This document shows positions 21,429-33,640 of a stretch of DNA of 64,000 nt, piece by piece. Made by a program: the position numbers and the translations under genes. A model generated the notes under the pieces. The model made no database searches and had not been told where the DNA came from. It was given only the letters and a program-made list of their open reading frames with translations. This DNA comes from Okapia johnstoni (lineage: Eukaryota; Chordata; Mammalia; Artiodactyla; Giraffidae): positions 8,288,001 to 8,352,000 of the forward strand of contig JAGTYA010000026.1 of the NCBI GenBank assembly GCA_024291935.2, in the 5' to 3' direction. How positions within the stretch are numbered: position 1 is the stretch's first letter; each line of letters opens with the position of its first letter.

Positions 21429-24400
21429 CTGCGGCACAGGGCGGCTCAGGGGGCGCTCGGGGCCCCGGGGCTCAGGGCCCCTCCCCCCCAGGGCTCGAGA
21501 GAGAAGGGGCCCACGGCTGAGGAGTAGGGAGGGGGCAGCACCTGCTGGCAGAACTCCTTGACGGTCCGCCCCCCCTCGATGAAGTGCTCGAAGAACTTGC
21601 TCTCACGCTGCAGGTAGCCTGAGGTGAGCAACCGCAGGTAGACCACCAGGTAGTCCGAGGTGCTCTGGTCGTTGAAGGAGGCCAGCAGGTCGGCCACTGA
21701 GGTCTGCTTCTCCACCTGCTCGATCAGGTCCATGAACTGCCGCCCGAGGGGGACAGAGGGCAAGACAAGGCGGGAGGCGGGTCACCCCTGGCACCGCCAG
21801 GCCACCCACCCGCCACCCTGGCCGACCCCGCGGTGGGGCAGCTGGGCTCACCGTGTTGTGGAAATCCTCAATTGTGAATTCAGTGAAGCCCTGGGACACC
21901 AGGTCCTCTTTGCTCTTGGCAGACACAGCCTTGAACCTGTGGATGGGTGGCTCCCTGGGCTCCTAGGCCAGCAGACCAGGCCCAGCAGGGGGTCTGGGCC
22001 CTCCCAGGGCCATCACTGGGCCTCAGGGAGAACCCCACCTCCCAGCCACCAACACGGAGAAGGGAGCCCACACGCCCTTCATGGAACCTCCCCCACGCGC
22101 CTCCTCACCGCTGCAATTCCTTGCTGTCATCCAGCAACGCCTCCAAGTGGGAGAATCCGAAAGCGCGATAGAAGCAGTTTCCATCAGGCCTGGTCTTGCG
22201 GATGTATGAGTACTTTTTGTGGAGGTCCTGCGGAGAGGCAGCCCCCACCCCACCCCGTGCCCATCAACATCTGGCAGAAACCAGGGCAGGCCAAGGAAAT
22301 GCCCCAACAGAGGTCACATCACAACAGCCTCCTGCTGTCCTTGGCTGCTGACTCCGATAATGAGGGTCACTTAGCAACCCGCTGCTGGCAGCCCCCAGAG
22401 CCTCAGGAACATGAATTATAGATACATTGGTTGCATCGGTCACCAAAGTGGTCATCAGCCGCTAGGCGTGCCATGCTGCTGGGCCTAAAGGGCTACTGTT
22501 TCATAAAACCAGGCAAGTGAATGGGTCCTTGACGGATGCAGCTTTTCCAGTGAATAGCTTTTCATATGCTGAGAGCTCCAGGGCAAACAAGTTAGTGTAC
22601 ACGGCGCAGTGCCACATTGGGGGCCCCCACTGCACAGCCCTGGGGTGGGAAACAGCCCCTCTCACCTCTATTTAATCCCTACCCTGCCCACTCACAGGTA
22701 CTGCTTCAATCTTTCCCAGTTTCCTCCCCAGCTCAATGGAGTTTCTTCTGTCTGTTCAATCTCCCCTCAGGAGTTGAGGGTCTGGCCCTCGGCGCTGTCC
22801 GGCAACCAGGCCTCACTCCCCAGGCCTGAGCACCCTCCCCTTCCTCCTGACGCCTACATTTCATGCCTTCTCCCCATATCGCAAGCCCCCAGCCAGTCAT
22901 CTTCCCGATGGCCTTGCTTCCTTTCTGAGGACTTCCGCTAAGAAGCCGTCACCCCCACGGCACCCGCCCCCGTGGCATCACTCTCTACCCCTGGAGGGTC
23001 TGAGGCTGCTCCCAGAGCCACCTTCCCTTGGACTCAGGACACTGTTCCTGAAGTCTCCCCTCTCCTCCCCATCATCAGCTTCTCTCTCCCGACCCACTGG
23101 ACCCACCCGCCTATAAACAAACGCTCTGCTCCCCGTGAATTCCTTTGCAGGTACCTCCCCACTTCTCTGCACTCCCACGGGGCAGCACTGCTCCTGAAGC
23201 TGCCCTTGCCATGGTCTCTGTTTCTCTTCTGCTGGGAATGCAAGCCCAGCCGGCTGCCACTCTAGTGAAGGTCACAGATGCCCTCCTAGGTCCGAGGGTC
23301 AAACCCACTCCCCCCAGACCGTTGCTGAGCAGCGTCCACCTGCATCCGCAGGTGTGGTGACACGAACCCCCTTCTTCCCTCCTCCCTTCATGTGCTGCCA
23401 GACCCCACCCTCTCCATGCCCTCAGGCCTCACAGTCGCCCCTCCTTATCTAACCAGTGGTGGTCACGGCCGCCACCCAACCACACAACCTTCCTCAAGAC
23501 CCGTGTGTCACCTGCCAGAAGACAGTCACACCACCGGCCATCCACAGCCCCTGCTGCGTGAACAGCACAACCTGTTCAGGCCTGGAGCAGCCCTGGTGTC
23601 AGCTGTCTCCTGACCTTCTGGGATTTAAACGTAATTCTTCATCCACCCACTTCTCCCAACTCAATTGTCTGGGCTGCACCACCTCTAAACTGCCCAGCCA
23701 ACAGGCAGCTTCTGACCTCATGCCCTTCCCTGCCTCTCCTCAACTCTCCACCTTTCAGCCATGGAGTCAAACCCCCACAGCCGTGCGGACTCCACCCTCA
23801 CTGCTGCCCCGTCCACCCAGCAGCAGACCCGTCCACTCTGCCCGCATCCAGTCTCTCCTCACATGGGCTGCTCCACTGCCCCATCCAACTCCATCTAGGG
23901 CCAGTTTCATTGCAAAAGCTTCCACACGGGTCTCCCTGCCTGCACCTCACTCACACTGCTCAGTCTCTCCCCACCACGGCACCAGTGACCACAGAAACCC
24001 ATTAAACACACGGCTCCCTCTGAATCCCTTCTCGGCTCCAAGCCCCGTGTCTCCCATCCACTCTGCCCCTGCCATGCCGGCCGCCCCCCAGCTCGGCCCG
24101 GATGGCCGCCCTGCCTTGCTCGCTGGCCTCTTTCAGTTCATTAGACACCACCCTAGTTAAACCTGCAAATCCCCGACCCCTATCTCCTCGGCCCGCTTGA
24201 CTTTTGTCCACAGCACTCACCACCTCTGCCGTGAGTTGCCTTAAGGGCTGTCTTTCCACTCTGAACCGCCATGGTGAGGGCGGGAGCTTGGCAGCTGTAG
24301 TCATCACTATCTCCAGAGCCTAAAACGGCCTGGCCCACAGTATCTGCTCCGAAGTGTTAAAATGGGACAAAATGTGTACAAAGAGCCCAAATCCCTGCCG

Positions 24401-27400
24401 CGACCAGAACTGTTTTGAGCACTTACTCCGTGCCAGGCCCATTATCCTCCCACGCGTCCCCCCAGGGCCCACTTCACAGAGAAGCCAAGGCACACAGGAG
24501 CCTGGGCCCTGCTGTCTGTGCTTTGGCTCCTCCCAGGGAGCTAAGGTGGGCTCAGGCCCAGCCTGGGTGGGGTGCTGGGTGCCGAGGCAGGCCTCCTGTC
24601 GAGACAGCACACAGCTGACACTTGAACGTCTGCCGACTGACTCAAGGGGAAGATCCTGAGAGGCGTGGCCTGTCCACTTTACCAGGGTGGCCCAGTGTGA
24701 CAGGCAGGCCTTGAGGCCCGCCAGCCCACCACATGGAGAAGAGGAGGGACTCACCGCTCCCATTCGCCCCATGAGCCTCCACCGCCTGCTACTGGCGTAG
24801 CCAGGCTGCGGTGCCACTGTTCACTGCCTGACCTGGCCACCTCCAGTCACCTGGGTTACCTGCCTGGCCCCTCAAATGGCTAACCCCAAAGGCCAACCTT
24901 GCAAGTGGAAGATTCTAAGCAGCTCTGATCTTTGGGGGAGAGGGGAGAGGGGAGAGGAGTAGCATTTACTAAACCCTCAGGCTGTGCCCAGGAGACGCTG
25001 TATACACACACTCACTGTCACATTTCAAACCCGCAGCTCCCAGAGAAGGAAGTGAAGTGGTTAAGGGACTTACCTCAGTTTCTAAGGGAGGCAGCAGGGC
25101 CTTGCACGAAGGTCCAGGGGCCCCTCTCCCCAGTGTTGCCTGCCTCTCCACGGAAGCAGGGGGCAGGATTGTGTCCCCGCCGGCAGGCTCCCCTGCTAGC
25201 CAGCCCCCACCCACCAGCCCCACGTGAGCACTGAGACCATCAGCTCCCCACAGCCAGCACCAGGCCCCACAGGCATCGTCTCCCGCAACCTCACAACCAC
25301 CCTTGCTTTCATCACCCTGATTTCACAGCTGAGGACTCCACAGCTCTGAGATATCAAAGGAGCTGCTGAGGATACAGCTGCCACGTGGCAGTGTCAGGAT
25401 CTGAATCAAGGTCTTTTTGGTTCCAGACTCTGCCAACCTGTGAACCAGTGACCAGAGGGCTCCCCCACCATCCAACCCTCTGAGGCCAGGCCCAGCCAAG
25501 CGCAGGTCTAAAGCGGACAGGCTCCTGCCCCTACCCGAGGGCTCTTCCTGCCCCCTCGGCCAGGCTCCCACCTTGATCTTCTGTTGATAGATGTTGTCAT
25601 CCTCAGCATACTCTTTGTATAGGACAGAGAGCTCCAGCCGCTCCGAGACCAGCGGGTTCTGCACAGCAATCTGCGGGGGGGGAATCTATCACGTTCCGAC
25701 AGGCGAACGGAGTGACCCACACCTGTCAGCCCGAACACCTAGCTGAGAGTTGCTGGACCAGTCACCCAGTAGCACAGGGACCACACATCCCCCCATAAAG
25801 GCATCTAGTACCAGCTCAGTCTGGGGGGGGAGGGGGCTTCCACAGTAGAGACAAACGGTAGGCCTCAGTCCAACCAATGTATCCCCAAAGTAAGGCCACT
25901 GGCCACAGCCACTCACCTCTTGCTGAATTCGGTCCTGCTGAGCCATGATGGCTTCATCATAGGCAAGACAGTTAACACCTGGAAGAAGGAAGAAGGCCAA
26001 GGATTACAGTGGGCCCTCGCTCTCCCCACTCCAGGAAGCTGGGCGGAGGACAAGAGCAGGCCAGGAGAGCAGACATGCAATCTGGAAGCATTCGTCATGC
26101 CCTGCTCCACCCCAACGGTGGGATCTTGGCAAAGTCCTTCCCTTTCCTGGGCACAAGTTTTCTCATCTTTAAAGTGAGAAGGCCAGGGACTTCCCCGGAG
26201 GTCCAGTGGCTAAGGCTCTGAGCTCCCAATGCAAGGGGCCTGGGTTTGATCCCTGGTCTGGGAACTAGATCCCACATGCCACAACTGAGACCCCCGGCAG
26301 AGCCAAGTAAGTATAAATAAATGGTAAAAAATAAAGTGAGCAGGCCAAGGTGATCACCCCCCCCCACACACACAAGGTACACTCTTCCAGCTCTACCAAG
26401 CCCTCTCCCTCTGCTTTCTAAATCACTTCCCAGCAGGCTGGGAAGGCCCCTGAGCCAGGCAGGGTCTCTTGAGGAAAGACAAATGAGGAAGGAGAGTATC
26501 TTGGGCTAGATGAGAGCTTCCTGTGAGCTTGCACTTTACTCAATCACACCATTTCTCCGCCTGCCATCCTGGGTATTCTTAATGGTGCCCATTTTACAAA
26601 GAACAAAAATGCAGACAGGTGAAATCATCTGCCCGAAGTCACGACGAGGAAGACCTGTGGTCAAACCCAATTTCTAATCGCAAAGCCTGGGCTCTTCGCC
26701 ACAATAACTCCTCTGGCACCTCACTGCAGAGGCTCATCGTCAGCTGTGAACTGAGACAGATACCACCACCTTCCCCCCCTTCACTGCGATGCCCTAAGGA
26801 GGTGGTACTAAGAGGAACAGTTCAATACTCATCACTGAGTTGGGCGGGTCCACCCTGTGGGCCCCATGCCAAGCAGCCGCTGGTGAGGAGCCAGGAGACC
26901 TGAATCCTGGCTCTGGTTCTTTCTTAACTTACATGATCCTAAACAAGTCCTTTGGGGGGCGGGGGAGAGGGGGAGGGCCTAGGTCCCCAAAAGCTGTTTT
27001 TCAGTGTGCAGTTAGAAGGGGAGCTGTGTGCTGAATGACTTCTAAGGCCAATCCTTCTGAGCTTGAGCAGCCCGGGGCCTCAGCTGGGCCTCCACCCACC
27101 CCCTATACTGCACTGGAACTGGGCCGTCCCTCCCAACCCTAGTGACCTCCTCAGTCTCCAGTGTCTAACTCAGGAGTGAAAAGAAGAGAGTGGGACCGTT
27201 TTGAGAGATCCAACTCTTCAGGGGTCTAAGGAAACTATGCCGAGACAGGAGGCAAGGGGCTGCGAAGCCAGGAGAGGGGGCTCTACCGGAAACGAAGGGC
27301 GCTGCCCTCAGGGGCACACACCTGCGGCCGCTCAAAACCCCCGGCCGCCCGCAGCATCCCCAGCGGCCCGCCCAGTCCTTTGTGCTCCGCAGCCCGGCGT

Positions 27401-27855
27401 AATTCGACGCCCTCCCGGGCTCGGGCCGCTCTGGAGGAGACGGACTAGACGGGGCCGGACTAGGCCTGGGCCTGACAGCCAGGTCCGGGGCGGAAGAGCC
27501 GGGGACCCGGGGAGGGGGCTGGGTTGGGGGGTGGGAGGGCGGAGCGGCCTAGGCCCCGCCCCAGGAGCGCGCGACGGGGAAGAGTCGCGGGCCGGGGCCC
27601 GCCCAGCTTTCTCTCCCGCCGCCAGCCCGGCCGGGGGTCGCGGCGGCGGCTCCTTCCATTGTGAGGGGGAGGGGAGGCGGCGGAAGGGGCCCTCCGCTCG
27701 CTTTACTGCCAGCGCCCCAGCCCTGGTTTCCTCGGGAACCGGCCATCCGGCATCGCCCCCGCTAGCCCAGGCCGGGCGGCTCTCCCCTGCTCGGTACCTT
27801 CGGAGTCGCTGCCAAGCGGCTCCTGCTTCTGCTGCTGAGGTTCCTCCGCCGCCAT
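21231..27855 (-). CDS. OTUB1: OTUB1, OTU-domain deubiquitinase (7 exons, 271 aa)
   Basis: OTUB1 is a cysteine protease that cleaves Lys48-linked ubiquitin chains. It also blocks E2 enzymes such as UBC13 without catalysis. Exons from the 5' end on the - strand are 27855-27798, 25978-25917, 25670-25572, 22227-22109, 21936-21852, 21736-21542 and 21428-21231. All have GT-AG borders and phases that join to 816 nt (271 codons plus TAG), the human length. The start MAAEEPQQQKQEPL lies in a strong Kozak context in a CpG island. The catalytic triad is present: D88 and C91 in RPDGNCFYRA (exon 4) and H265 in PGHYDILYK (exon 7). The gene is tail-to-tail with MACROD1. The assignment is certain and no disruption is seen. 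Confidence 0.98.
21542..21736 (-). CDS. OTUB1: OTUB1 exon 6, residues 142-206
   Basis: This 195-nt exon is in phase 0 at both ends. It encodes FMDLIEQVEKQTSVADLLA through GGRTVKEFCQQ. The acceptor is GGCGGCAG and the donor is GTGCTG, which is a weak donor. Confidence 0.96.
21852..21936 (-). CDS. OTUB1: OTUB1 exon 5, residues 113-141
   Basis: The exon encodes the end of Arg113, then FKAVSAKSKEDLVSQGF through EDFHNT. The acceptor is ATCCACAG and the donor is GTGAGC. Confidence 0.96.
22109..22227 (-). CDS. OTUB1: OTUB1 exon 4, residues 74-113, catalytic Asp88/Cys91
   Basis: The exon encodes DLHKKYSYIRKTRPDGNCFY and on to DDSKELQ. Asp88 and the nucleophile Cys91 are both visible. The acceptor is TCCGCAG and the donor is GTGAGG. 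It is separated from exon 3 by a 3.3-kb intron. Confidence 0.97.
22228..25571 (-). other. OTUB1 intron 3
   Basis: This is a 3.3-kb intron. Roughly 22,680-24,200 is pyrimidine-rich on the + strand. It contains phrases such as CTCTAGTGAAGGTCACAGATG and GGGTCTCCCTGCCTG that resemble decayed L2/CR1-type LINE consensus. The rest holds MIR-like pieces near 24,940-25,080. No coding exon is seen. Confidence 0.55.
25572..25670 (-). CDS. OTUB1: OTUB1 exon 3, residues 41-73
   Basis: This 99-nt exon is in phase 0 at both ends, with acceptor CCCGCAG and donor GTGGGA. It encodes IAVQNPLVSERLELSVLYKE through NIYQQKIK, so skipping would remove 33 residues in frame. Confidence 0.96.
25917..25978 (-). CDS. 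OTUB1: OTUB1 exon 2, residues 20-40
   Basis: The exon encodes GVNCLAYDEAIMAQQDRIQQ and a final E. This is the N-terminal arm that contacts ubiquitin-charged E2. The acceptor CTTCCAG and donor GTGAGT are on the - strand. Confidence 0.96.
26186..26337 (+). mobile_element. CHR-type SINE
   Basis: GGGACTTCCCCGGAGGTCCA, TGGGTTTGATCCCTGGTCTG and an A-rich tail AATAAATGGTAAAAAATAAA. Confidence 0.9.
26500..26680 (+). mobile_element. MIR-like SINE
   Basis: GTGCCCATTTTACAAAG and GAAATCATCTGCCCGAAGTC are MIR-core-like; the flanks are weak. Confidence 0.5.
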
Positions 27856-27990
27856 CTTTAAACAGCGCCGCACTGCCGACCGCTTCCGGGTTACTAGTTG
27901 GCCTCCCCCCGGAAGACAGCCCCTCCTCGAGGCCCCTCCTTGGTAACGCCCCTAGCAACGGGATCCCCTCGGGCGTAGTCACCTGAGGGG
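27240..27990 (-). promoter_or_regulatory. OTUB1 CpG-island promoter
   Basis: A CpG-dense, very GC-rich block covers OTUB1 exon 1 and the start of intron 1. It has no TATA box. Upstream of the ATG there are two CCGGAAG-type ETS sites (about 27884 and 27909) and a YY1-type AAGATGGCGGC that includes the start codon. This is a typical housekeeping promoter. Confidence 0.85.
27798..27855 (-). CDS. OTUB1: OTUB1 exon 1 coding part, residues 1-20
   Basis: The ATG at 27855 sits in AAGATGGCGGC, which is both a good Kozak context and a YY1-type motif. It encodes the acidic N-terminal tail to GSDSE and ends at GTACCG after the first base of Gly20. Confidence 0.95.
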
Positions 27991-28465
27991 CTCGCAGTCG
28001 TGTTCTGCAGCGGCGGAAGCCGGGGGAAGTGAAGGCAATCCTCGCCCGCCCTCCTCCCGCACACTTGCTCGGCTCCATCTTCCCAGGCTCCCAATGTGCC
28101 AGGTGGTGATAAGAGCTTCCTGGGGCGACTTGAGTTTTCTTTTCACTGGAGTTTGAAACGCGGATTGTATTATTGAGATAAGCAGGAAAATGAAATTCAA
28201 ATCACGGAAGGCAATTCCCGCTGCGGGCTCCAGAACTCAAGACAGGCGAATGCAATGAGGATCACCTAGCCGAGGAGACCGGGAATTCTGCTAATATCCG
28301 AGCTCTGGGAATTCACCGCCCCTCTCCACCAAGCCTCGGTTCCGAGCGGGCTTTGGTGTCCTGCTTCTGACCGAGACCATGTCCCTCGGGGTCGACCTAA
28401 CTTTGGACTCCCTGCCCTTGTGGTTATGAGAAAATCAAGATTTTTTTTAGTTTTTTTTTTTTTTT

Positions 28466-28750
28466 TTAAGGTAGAAGTTGACAACAATGAAAAACAGATT
28501 AGTGGTTCCCAAGGGTTGAGTAGGGGGCAGGAGGGAAGTGGATGTGGTTATAAAAATGAAACAGGAGAATCCCTGTGGAGATAGAAGTGTTCTTTATCTT
28601 GAATATATATGGATATCCTGGAATATGCTGTACTGTAGTTTCAAACGCAAGATGTTACCAGTGGGTGAAAGTGGGTAAAGGATAGACAGGATCTTTCTAT
28701 GTAATCTGTTAAAATCACCTGTGAATTATCTAAAAATAAAACTTATAAAG
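28466..28750 (+). mobile_element. Ancient L1 3' end
   Basis: ACAGATTAGTGGTTCCCAAG, GTGGGTGAAAGTGGGTAAAGG and TATCTAAAAATAAAACT match the 3' UTR of old mammalian L1 elements. Confidence 0.65.
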
Positions 28751-29158
28751 TGTCAAGGCCTTGGATGCTGAAGATGCAGTTATTTAGAGAAGTCACCTTC
28801 AGGGGTACTGGTTTTTTGCCTTTCACTATGGAGGGCCTTTTCCATGATATGACAGTGGTCTCTTAGTACTTGAGGACGCTGTGTCTGAGCCCCAGTCAGA
28901 TCCCTCCGTTCATGATAATACAGGTGCAGAATAGGATGAATATCTTCATGAGCTACATCCAGTCCTGGAGCAGGGGCAGTTGGTGCCTGGTTTCACCACA
29001 CTGCCCACAGTGGCTCTCTCACAGCAACGCTACGCATGCCAAGTTTGTGCTCCAGCAACATTGCAAATTACTATTCCCTAGGTCACCGATCCTTGTGTTT
29101 GCTTCCAAATTCAAGGAAGCAAAGGGGCTACCCATTTGGATCCCATGCCTACCAAACG

Positions 29159-29375
29159 GCTTTTCAGGTGACACTAGTGGGAAAGAACCCGCCTGAAATG
29201 CAGGAGATGCAGGTTCGATCCCTGGGTCAGGAAGATCTCCTGGAGGAGGAAATAGCAACCCACTCCAGCATCCTTGCCTGGAGAATCCCATGGACAGAGG
29301 AGCTGGCAGGCTATCGCCCACAGAGTCAGAGTCAGACATGATAAAGCCACTTGGCACAACACACACACCCAGTAC
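29159..29375 (+). mobile_element. Bov-tA SINE
   Basis: A near-complete copy from GGCTTTTCAGGTGACACTAG to GTCAGACATGATAAAGCC with a CACACACAC tail. Confidence 0.92.
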
Positions 29376-29452
29376 ACCAAAATGTTGATTCCTTTTCCCA
29401 ATTTTACCAATGCAATCTGGAACTGCCAATTAGATCTTCAGTTAGTAGCTTG

Positions 29453-29666
29453 TGCATACCATGTTCAGTCGTGTCCGACTTTGCGACCCTGTGGATTGTA
29501 TCCTGCTAGGCTCCTCTGTCCATGGGATTCTTCAGGCTAGGATACCGGAGTGGGTTGCCCTTTTCTCCTCCAGGAGATCTTTCCGACTCAGGGATCAAAT
29601 GCGCGTCTCCTGCATCTTCTCCATTGGCAGGTGGATTCTTTACTGCTGAGCAACCTGGGAAGCCCT
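29453..29666 (-). mobile_element. Bov-tA SINE
   Basis: This is a reverse-complement copy, from TTCAGTCGTGTCCGACTTTG to GAGCAACCTGGGAAGCCC. It faces the copy at 29159-29375 across about 80 bases. Confidence 0.92.
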
Positions 29667-31704
29667 CAGTCAGTAGCATTGGTATTACCAAATGAGGAGC
29701 AGTTGATGACAAAAGCATGATTTCTGTTTTGGCTTTACAAAATTTTGAAACTAGCTGTAAGACAACTCCACCTTTACCCCCACCCCTTACTTTGACTAGG
29801 GAGGCTGAGGGGTGGGGAGCACACAAAGGGGAGCTGGACTGGGATTAATGTGGGGTCAGAGAAGACAGTTGCTCTGGATGGTGAGAAGGAATACTGTTTG
29901 TGGTCCAGTGCTGGACTGCAGCTATGCGGCCGACGCCAAGTAAATGCCTCCCTCAACACAAGGGTCTGGGGCTCAAAGAACAGACCTGCGCCCTCAATGT
30001 ATGCAGGGTGTGTAGTTGAGGGGTGCTTTTGCCTGCTGCCTACCCTCCCCCTCTTGTCAAGCAGGGGGAAGCTTTGGCTCTTAATCCAGTCCCAGGATGG
30101 TCAACTCTTGCCCTGCTCTTTTCCATGTCAATTAGGTGATAAATAACTGTTCTCTTACCCTCATTCCATCTCTCCTGCTACTTTTTACCATTTTCTGGTT
30201 TTGATTCTCTATCCTGAAGCATCTAAAACCCAATAGCATATTGGCCAGGAATCACCAGGTCCAGATGTTCACCTCTGCCTTTCAATTTACAAACCCAGAA
30301 ATGCATGGTCCCACACTGCTGGTCCTTTCTGCTGAGGCCTATCATAGAACAGGCAGCACGGCTGCTTGGGTTTAGGCTGCTGTTGGAAACAGTCACAAAG
30401 GTGATGGGCAGCAGCCTAGGACTTTATGTTCCACAGGCCCGACCTGGCATGGATGCCTCTTCACAGGCTCGGGATGTGTGCAGACAACACATCCCTGACC
30501 ACAACATTCTCTCAGCTGGAGGGAGAAGAGACCCATACAGAACCCAGGACTCTGACCTCAGCCACAGACGAAGGGTTTTAGGACAGAACAAAGGCCCTAG
30601 AGAGCCACATGGCTTCCAGGACCACCCAGCTTCTCAGGGAAGGGGGCCAGGCAACAGGACATGGCACAGGCCTTGGGAAAGCCACAGTCCTCACAGTGGG
30701 ATCATGAGCAGGAGAAAGCCTCAAGGTGGGTGGAAGATGAGGCCCTGGCGACCCTGTCCAAGACAGGCTTAGGAGGCAGGCAGCTGCCCGGGTGGGAAGA
30801 GTAGGGGCATGCCCAGCCCGGAAATGGACCTCTGGAGATGCCACTGCGGGAATGTACAACCGTCCACAGGCAGCCGGCTCCAAAATTATGGTCTAGCGAG
30901 GCTTTGATGGCGCAGCCAGGTTGATGAGGCTGAGGGGGGGCTGCCAGGTAAGTTGTTACTTGTCTGCAGGGTTCACACCACCTAAGGCAGAAAGCGAGCA
31001 GAGAGGCAGAGGCCGCAGAGAACCCCCGCCCCCACCCTCTGACTCGCACCACCCATCTGACTCACACCACCCATGCTTGTTCGGACACCTTCCTCCTGCA
31101 AATGCTTCACATTGAGATTCACCTCAAGTCTGCAGAGGATCCAGGCACACAGGACCAGGAGAAGGATCCATGGCTCCTTATTGCGGTTGTTAACTAGTCA
31201 CCAGTGAGTGGTTTAGAACAACACAAACGTTTAGCTTTGCAGTGTGAGAGGTCAGAGGTCTGGTATGGGTTTCATCAGATTGAAATCAAGGTTATCTGTA
31301 GGCTGTGTTCCCTTCCAGGAGTTCTCAGGGAGAATCTGCTTCCCACCCACGCAGGCTGTTAGCAGGATTCAGTGCCTTGCAGCTCTGGGCCTGAGGTCCT
31401 GTGTCCCTGCTGGCTGTAAACTGAGAACTCTTCCCAGCATCTAGAGGCCACTGCGTTCCTTGGAACACAACCCACTTTCTCCATCTCCAAAGCTCCAAGG
31501 CAGGCCGAGTCCGCAGGGGCATCTCTGCCTTCCCTGTCCACCTGAAGGACCCGTGTGACTACACTCAGCCTACAGGTAGGCTACACTTTCAGCATGCCTA
31601 ATTTTCATCACACTTTTGCCATGACGGTGACATAGTCACAAGGGTGCAGGGCTTAGGGCACGGACATTTTAGGGAGGACATTTCCCTTCCTGCCACATCA
31701 CCAC

Positions 31705-31830
31705 TTTCACTTTAGAGTCATGAAAACTGAGACCCAGAGAGGCTAAATGACTTGGTCAAGGTCATACAGTAAATGGCTAAGCCAGGCCTCAAACCCAGGC
31801 CTCCTGACTCCCGGTCCACTATGCTTGACA
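31705..31830 (+). mobile_element. MIR SINE
   Basis: AAAACTGAGACCCAGAGAGG, GGTCATACAGTAAATGGC and CAAACCCAGGCCTCCTGAC are a typical MIR core and 3' part. Confidence 0.8.
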
Positions 31831-33484
31831 TTATATTCTCTGCCATGACTGCAACCATCCCTCCACATCCCCCCACCTGCTGTGTGCACACCAGGACACA
31901 GACCACCACCCTCCAGACTCAGGATCCGATAGAGATCTACATACAGACACAGAAAATGCTGTTTAGGGGCACAGGGAGCCTTGCTTTCGCTACATACTAT
32001 GGCCCCTGGGCCTCTGACTTGGTTAACGATGAGAGGGTCACAGAATGGTGATCAGATGTAAGGCCCAGGGGCTCCACTGAGGAAAAGGGGAAGATAGGGT
32101 CCAAGCATGACAGCTCACATCCTCAACTCTCCCATCCACCCCCAAGTCCATGACCCTGCCCCCACCCTCAGCTCACTGCTGCGCCCAGCAGGTGTAGGAG
32201 CACAAGGGCGGGAAGGGCTGTTGGGCTTCCTAAGGGCTTTCTCAGACCAGGGTCCTGAAGATCCGGCCTGTAACCACCGGCTTCCCTTCAGTCCGAGGAG
32301 CGGTTGAAGACGCACAGCTTTGGGCCTTAGCCCTCCTGGGCCATGAGGACCACTGTGTCCCTTGGGGATCCAGCGGCACAAAAATAAGGGACACTTAAAT
32401 CAAACCCTTGGCAGGGCAGTGGAGCACCACAGAAACCAAGACAGCTCTGAGTGCCACAGACTCACAGCCTAATCTGTGCCCGCAGCAACCAGGCATCACT
32501 GGACAGCACACAAAAAGGCCAGGGAAGACTAGATAAGGGCGGGTGAGCAGGGTCCCCCTGCAGCTCCTGTCAACATAAATCAGGAAATGAGCCCTGAGAA
32601 GGGGCTGGCGAGATGCATGTTCTGACAACCAGGGCCTAAAGCACCCAGTGCCCCTCAGCTTTCACCTGGCATCTCTACCCACCATCCAGCAGTTCCACAG
32701 GGGACACTAAGCTTCTGTGTGCTCAGAAATCATTCATGTCACCCCAGCAAAGAGAACTAAAGGGGTGGGTGGATCCAGCGGGTCACAGCCTTCCTTTCAG
32801 AGACTGGCAAGCAGAGTTCCAGCTCAGTGGGACATGCTTCACGTGCCCGTCCCAGCTCAGGAGATGCCCCCAGGAAGAATCACTAAGGAAGGACCCTGGG
32901 AATGGATGGAGGAGCAGCAAATTCTCCAAGTCAAGGAGGGGAGGGTATACGGAGGCAGGCAGGAAGAACAAGGAAGCATTTACAGATATGGTGCTAACAG
33001 GAAAGGAACCCCAGGTTGACTAACAATGCAAGATACTGTAACCTGGCCCCCCAGCACCTAGGAATGGCAACGAGCACCTGGGAAATGGCTGGAGCCCAGA
33101 GACTGAGGACAAGGAAGGCTAGCCCCACCGAGAAGGGGCTTCCAGCTGCAGAGCTGGCCCCGCTGGAGACAGACACTGAGACACAGTCTCGGGCTTGGCA
33201 CAACCAGGGGAGCTAGAGGGGGAGCAAGAAAGGCTGCCCGACCACAACGGGATGTGTTTTCCACAGAAGCCAGAAAACCTTGAGAGAGAGGAAAGCATGC
33301 AACGGAAGCACCACTCACAGGCATCAAGGAGCAAGGCTGAGCACACATGACCTACCCCAGGGCAGCAAGCCAGCAGAGCCGAGCGGCCGGCCAGGCCCTC
33401 TTCTCCACACCCCACCTGACACCATCCTCAACTCAAAGACGGAGGCCAGAGCCCAGGCTGAAGGTATGGTGAGTTTTTGAAGCA

Positions 33485-33640
33485 GGGTTTATTTTATTAA
33501 TAATTTTACTATTTTTTGGCCACACCGTGCAGCTTGCGGATCTTAGTTCCTCAATGAGGGATCAAACCCCTACCCTCATCCCCACCCGCTATGAAAGTGC
33601 AGCATCCTAACCACTGGACCACCAGCGGATTCCCCCTGAA
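33485..33640 (-). mobile_element. CHR-type SINE abutting the COX8A 3' end
   Basis: T-rich head, TTTTTGGCCACACCGTGCAG, TCAATGAGGGATCAAACCCC and TCCTAACCACTGGACCACCA. Confidence 0.9.

Larger units (their letters stand above)
25979..27797 (-). other. OTUB1 intron 1
   Basis: This 1.8-kb intron holds a CHR SINE (26186-26337) and a MIR-like piece (about 26500-26680). Its 5' end lies in the CpG island. The long open frame through 27201-27986 is a by-product of the GC-rich island. Confidence 0.8.
27990..33640. other. OTUB1-COX8A intergenic region
   Basis: These 5.7 kb hold no supported gene. They contain an old L1 3' end (28466-28750), an inverted Bov-tA pair (29159-29666), a MIR (about 31705-31830) and, at the COX8A end, a CHR SINE. 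Open frames here are short and unrelated to any family I recognise. Confidence 0.7.

Noticed and set aside
27942..27961. Inverted GGTAAC/TAGCAAC near the OTUB1 start as an RFX X-box
   Set aside because: The two half-sites are too far apart and do not fit the 14-base consensus, unlike the site at 60775.
27201..28094. Long frames on both strands near OTUB1 exon 1
   Set aside because: CpG-island shadows; only the 19-codon start of OTUB1 on the - strand has family support.
28870..29150. Possible processed pseudogene (frame with MIIQVQNRMNIFMSY)
   Set aside because: I could not match it to any protein, there is no poly(A) remnant, and the frame is short.
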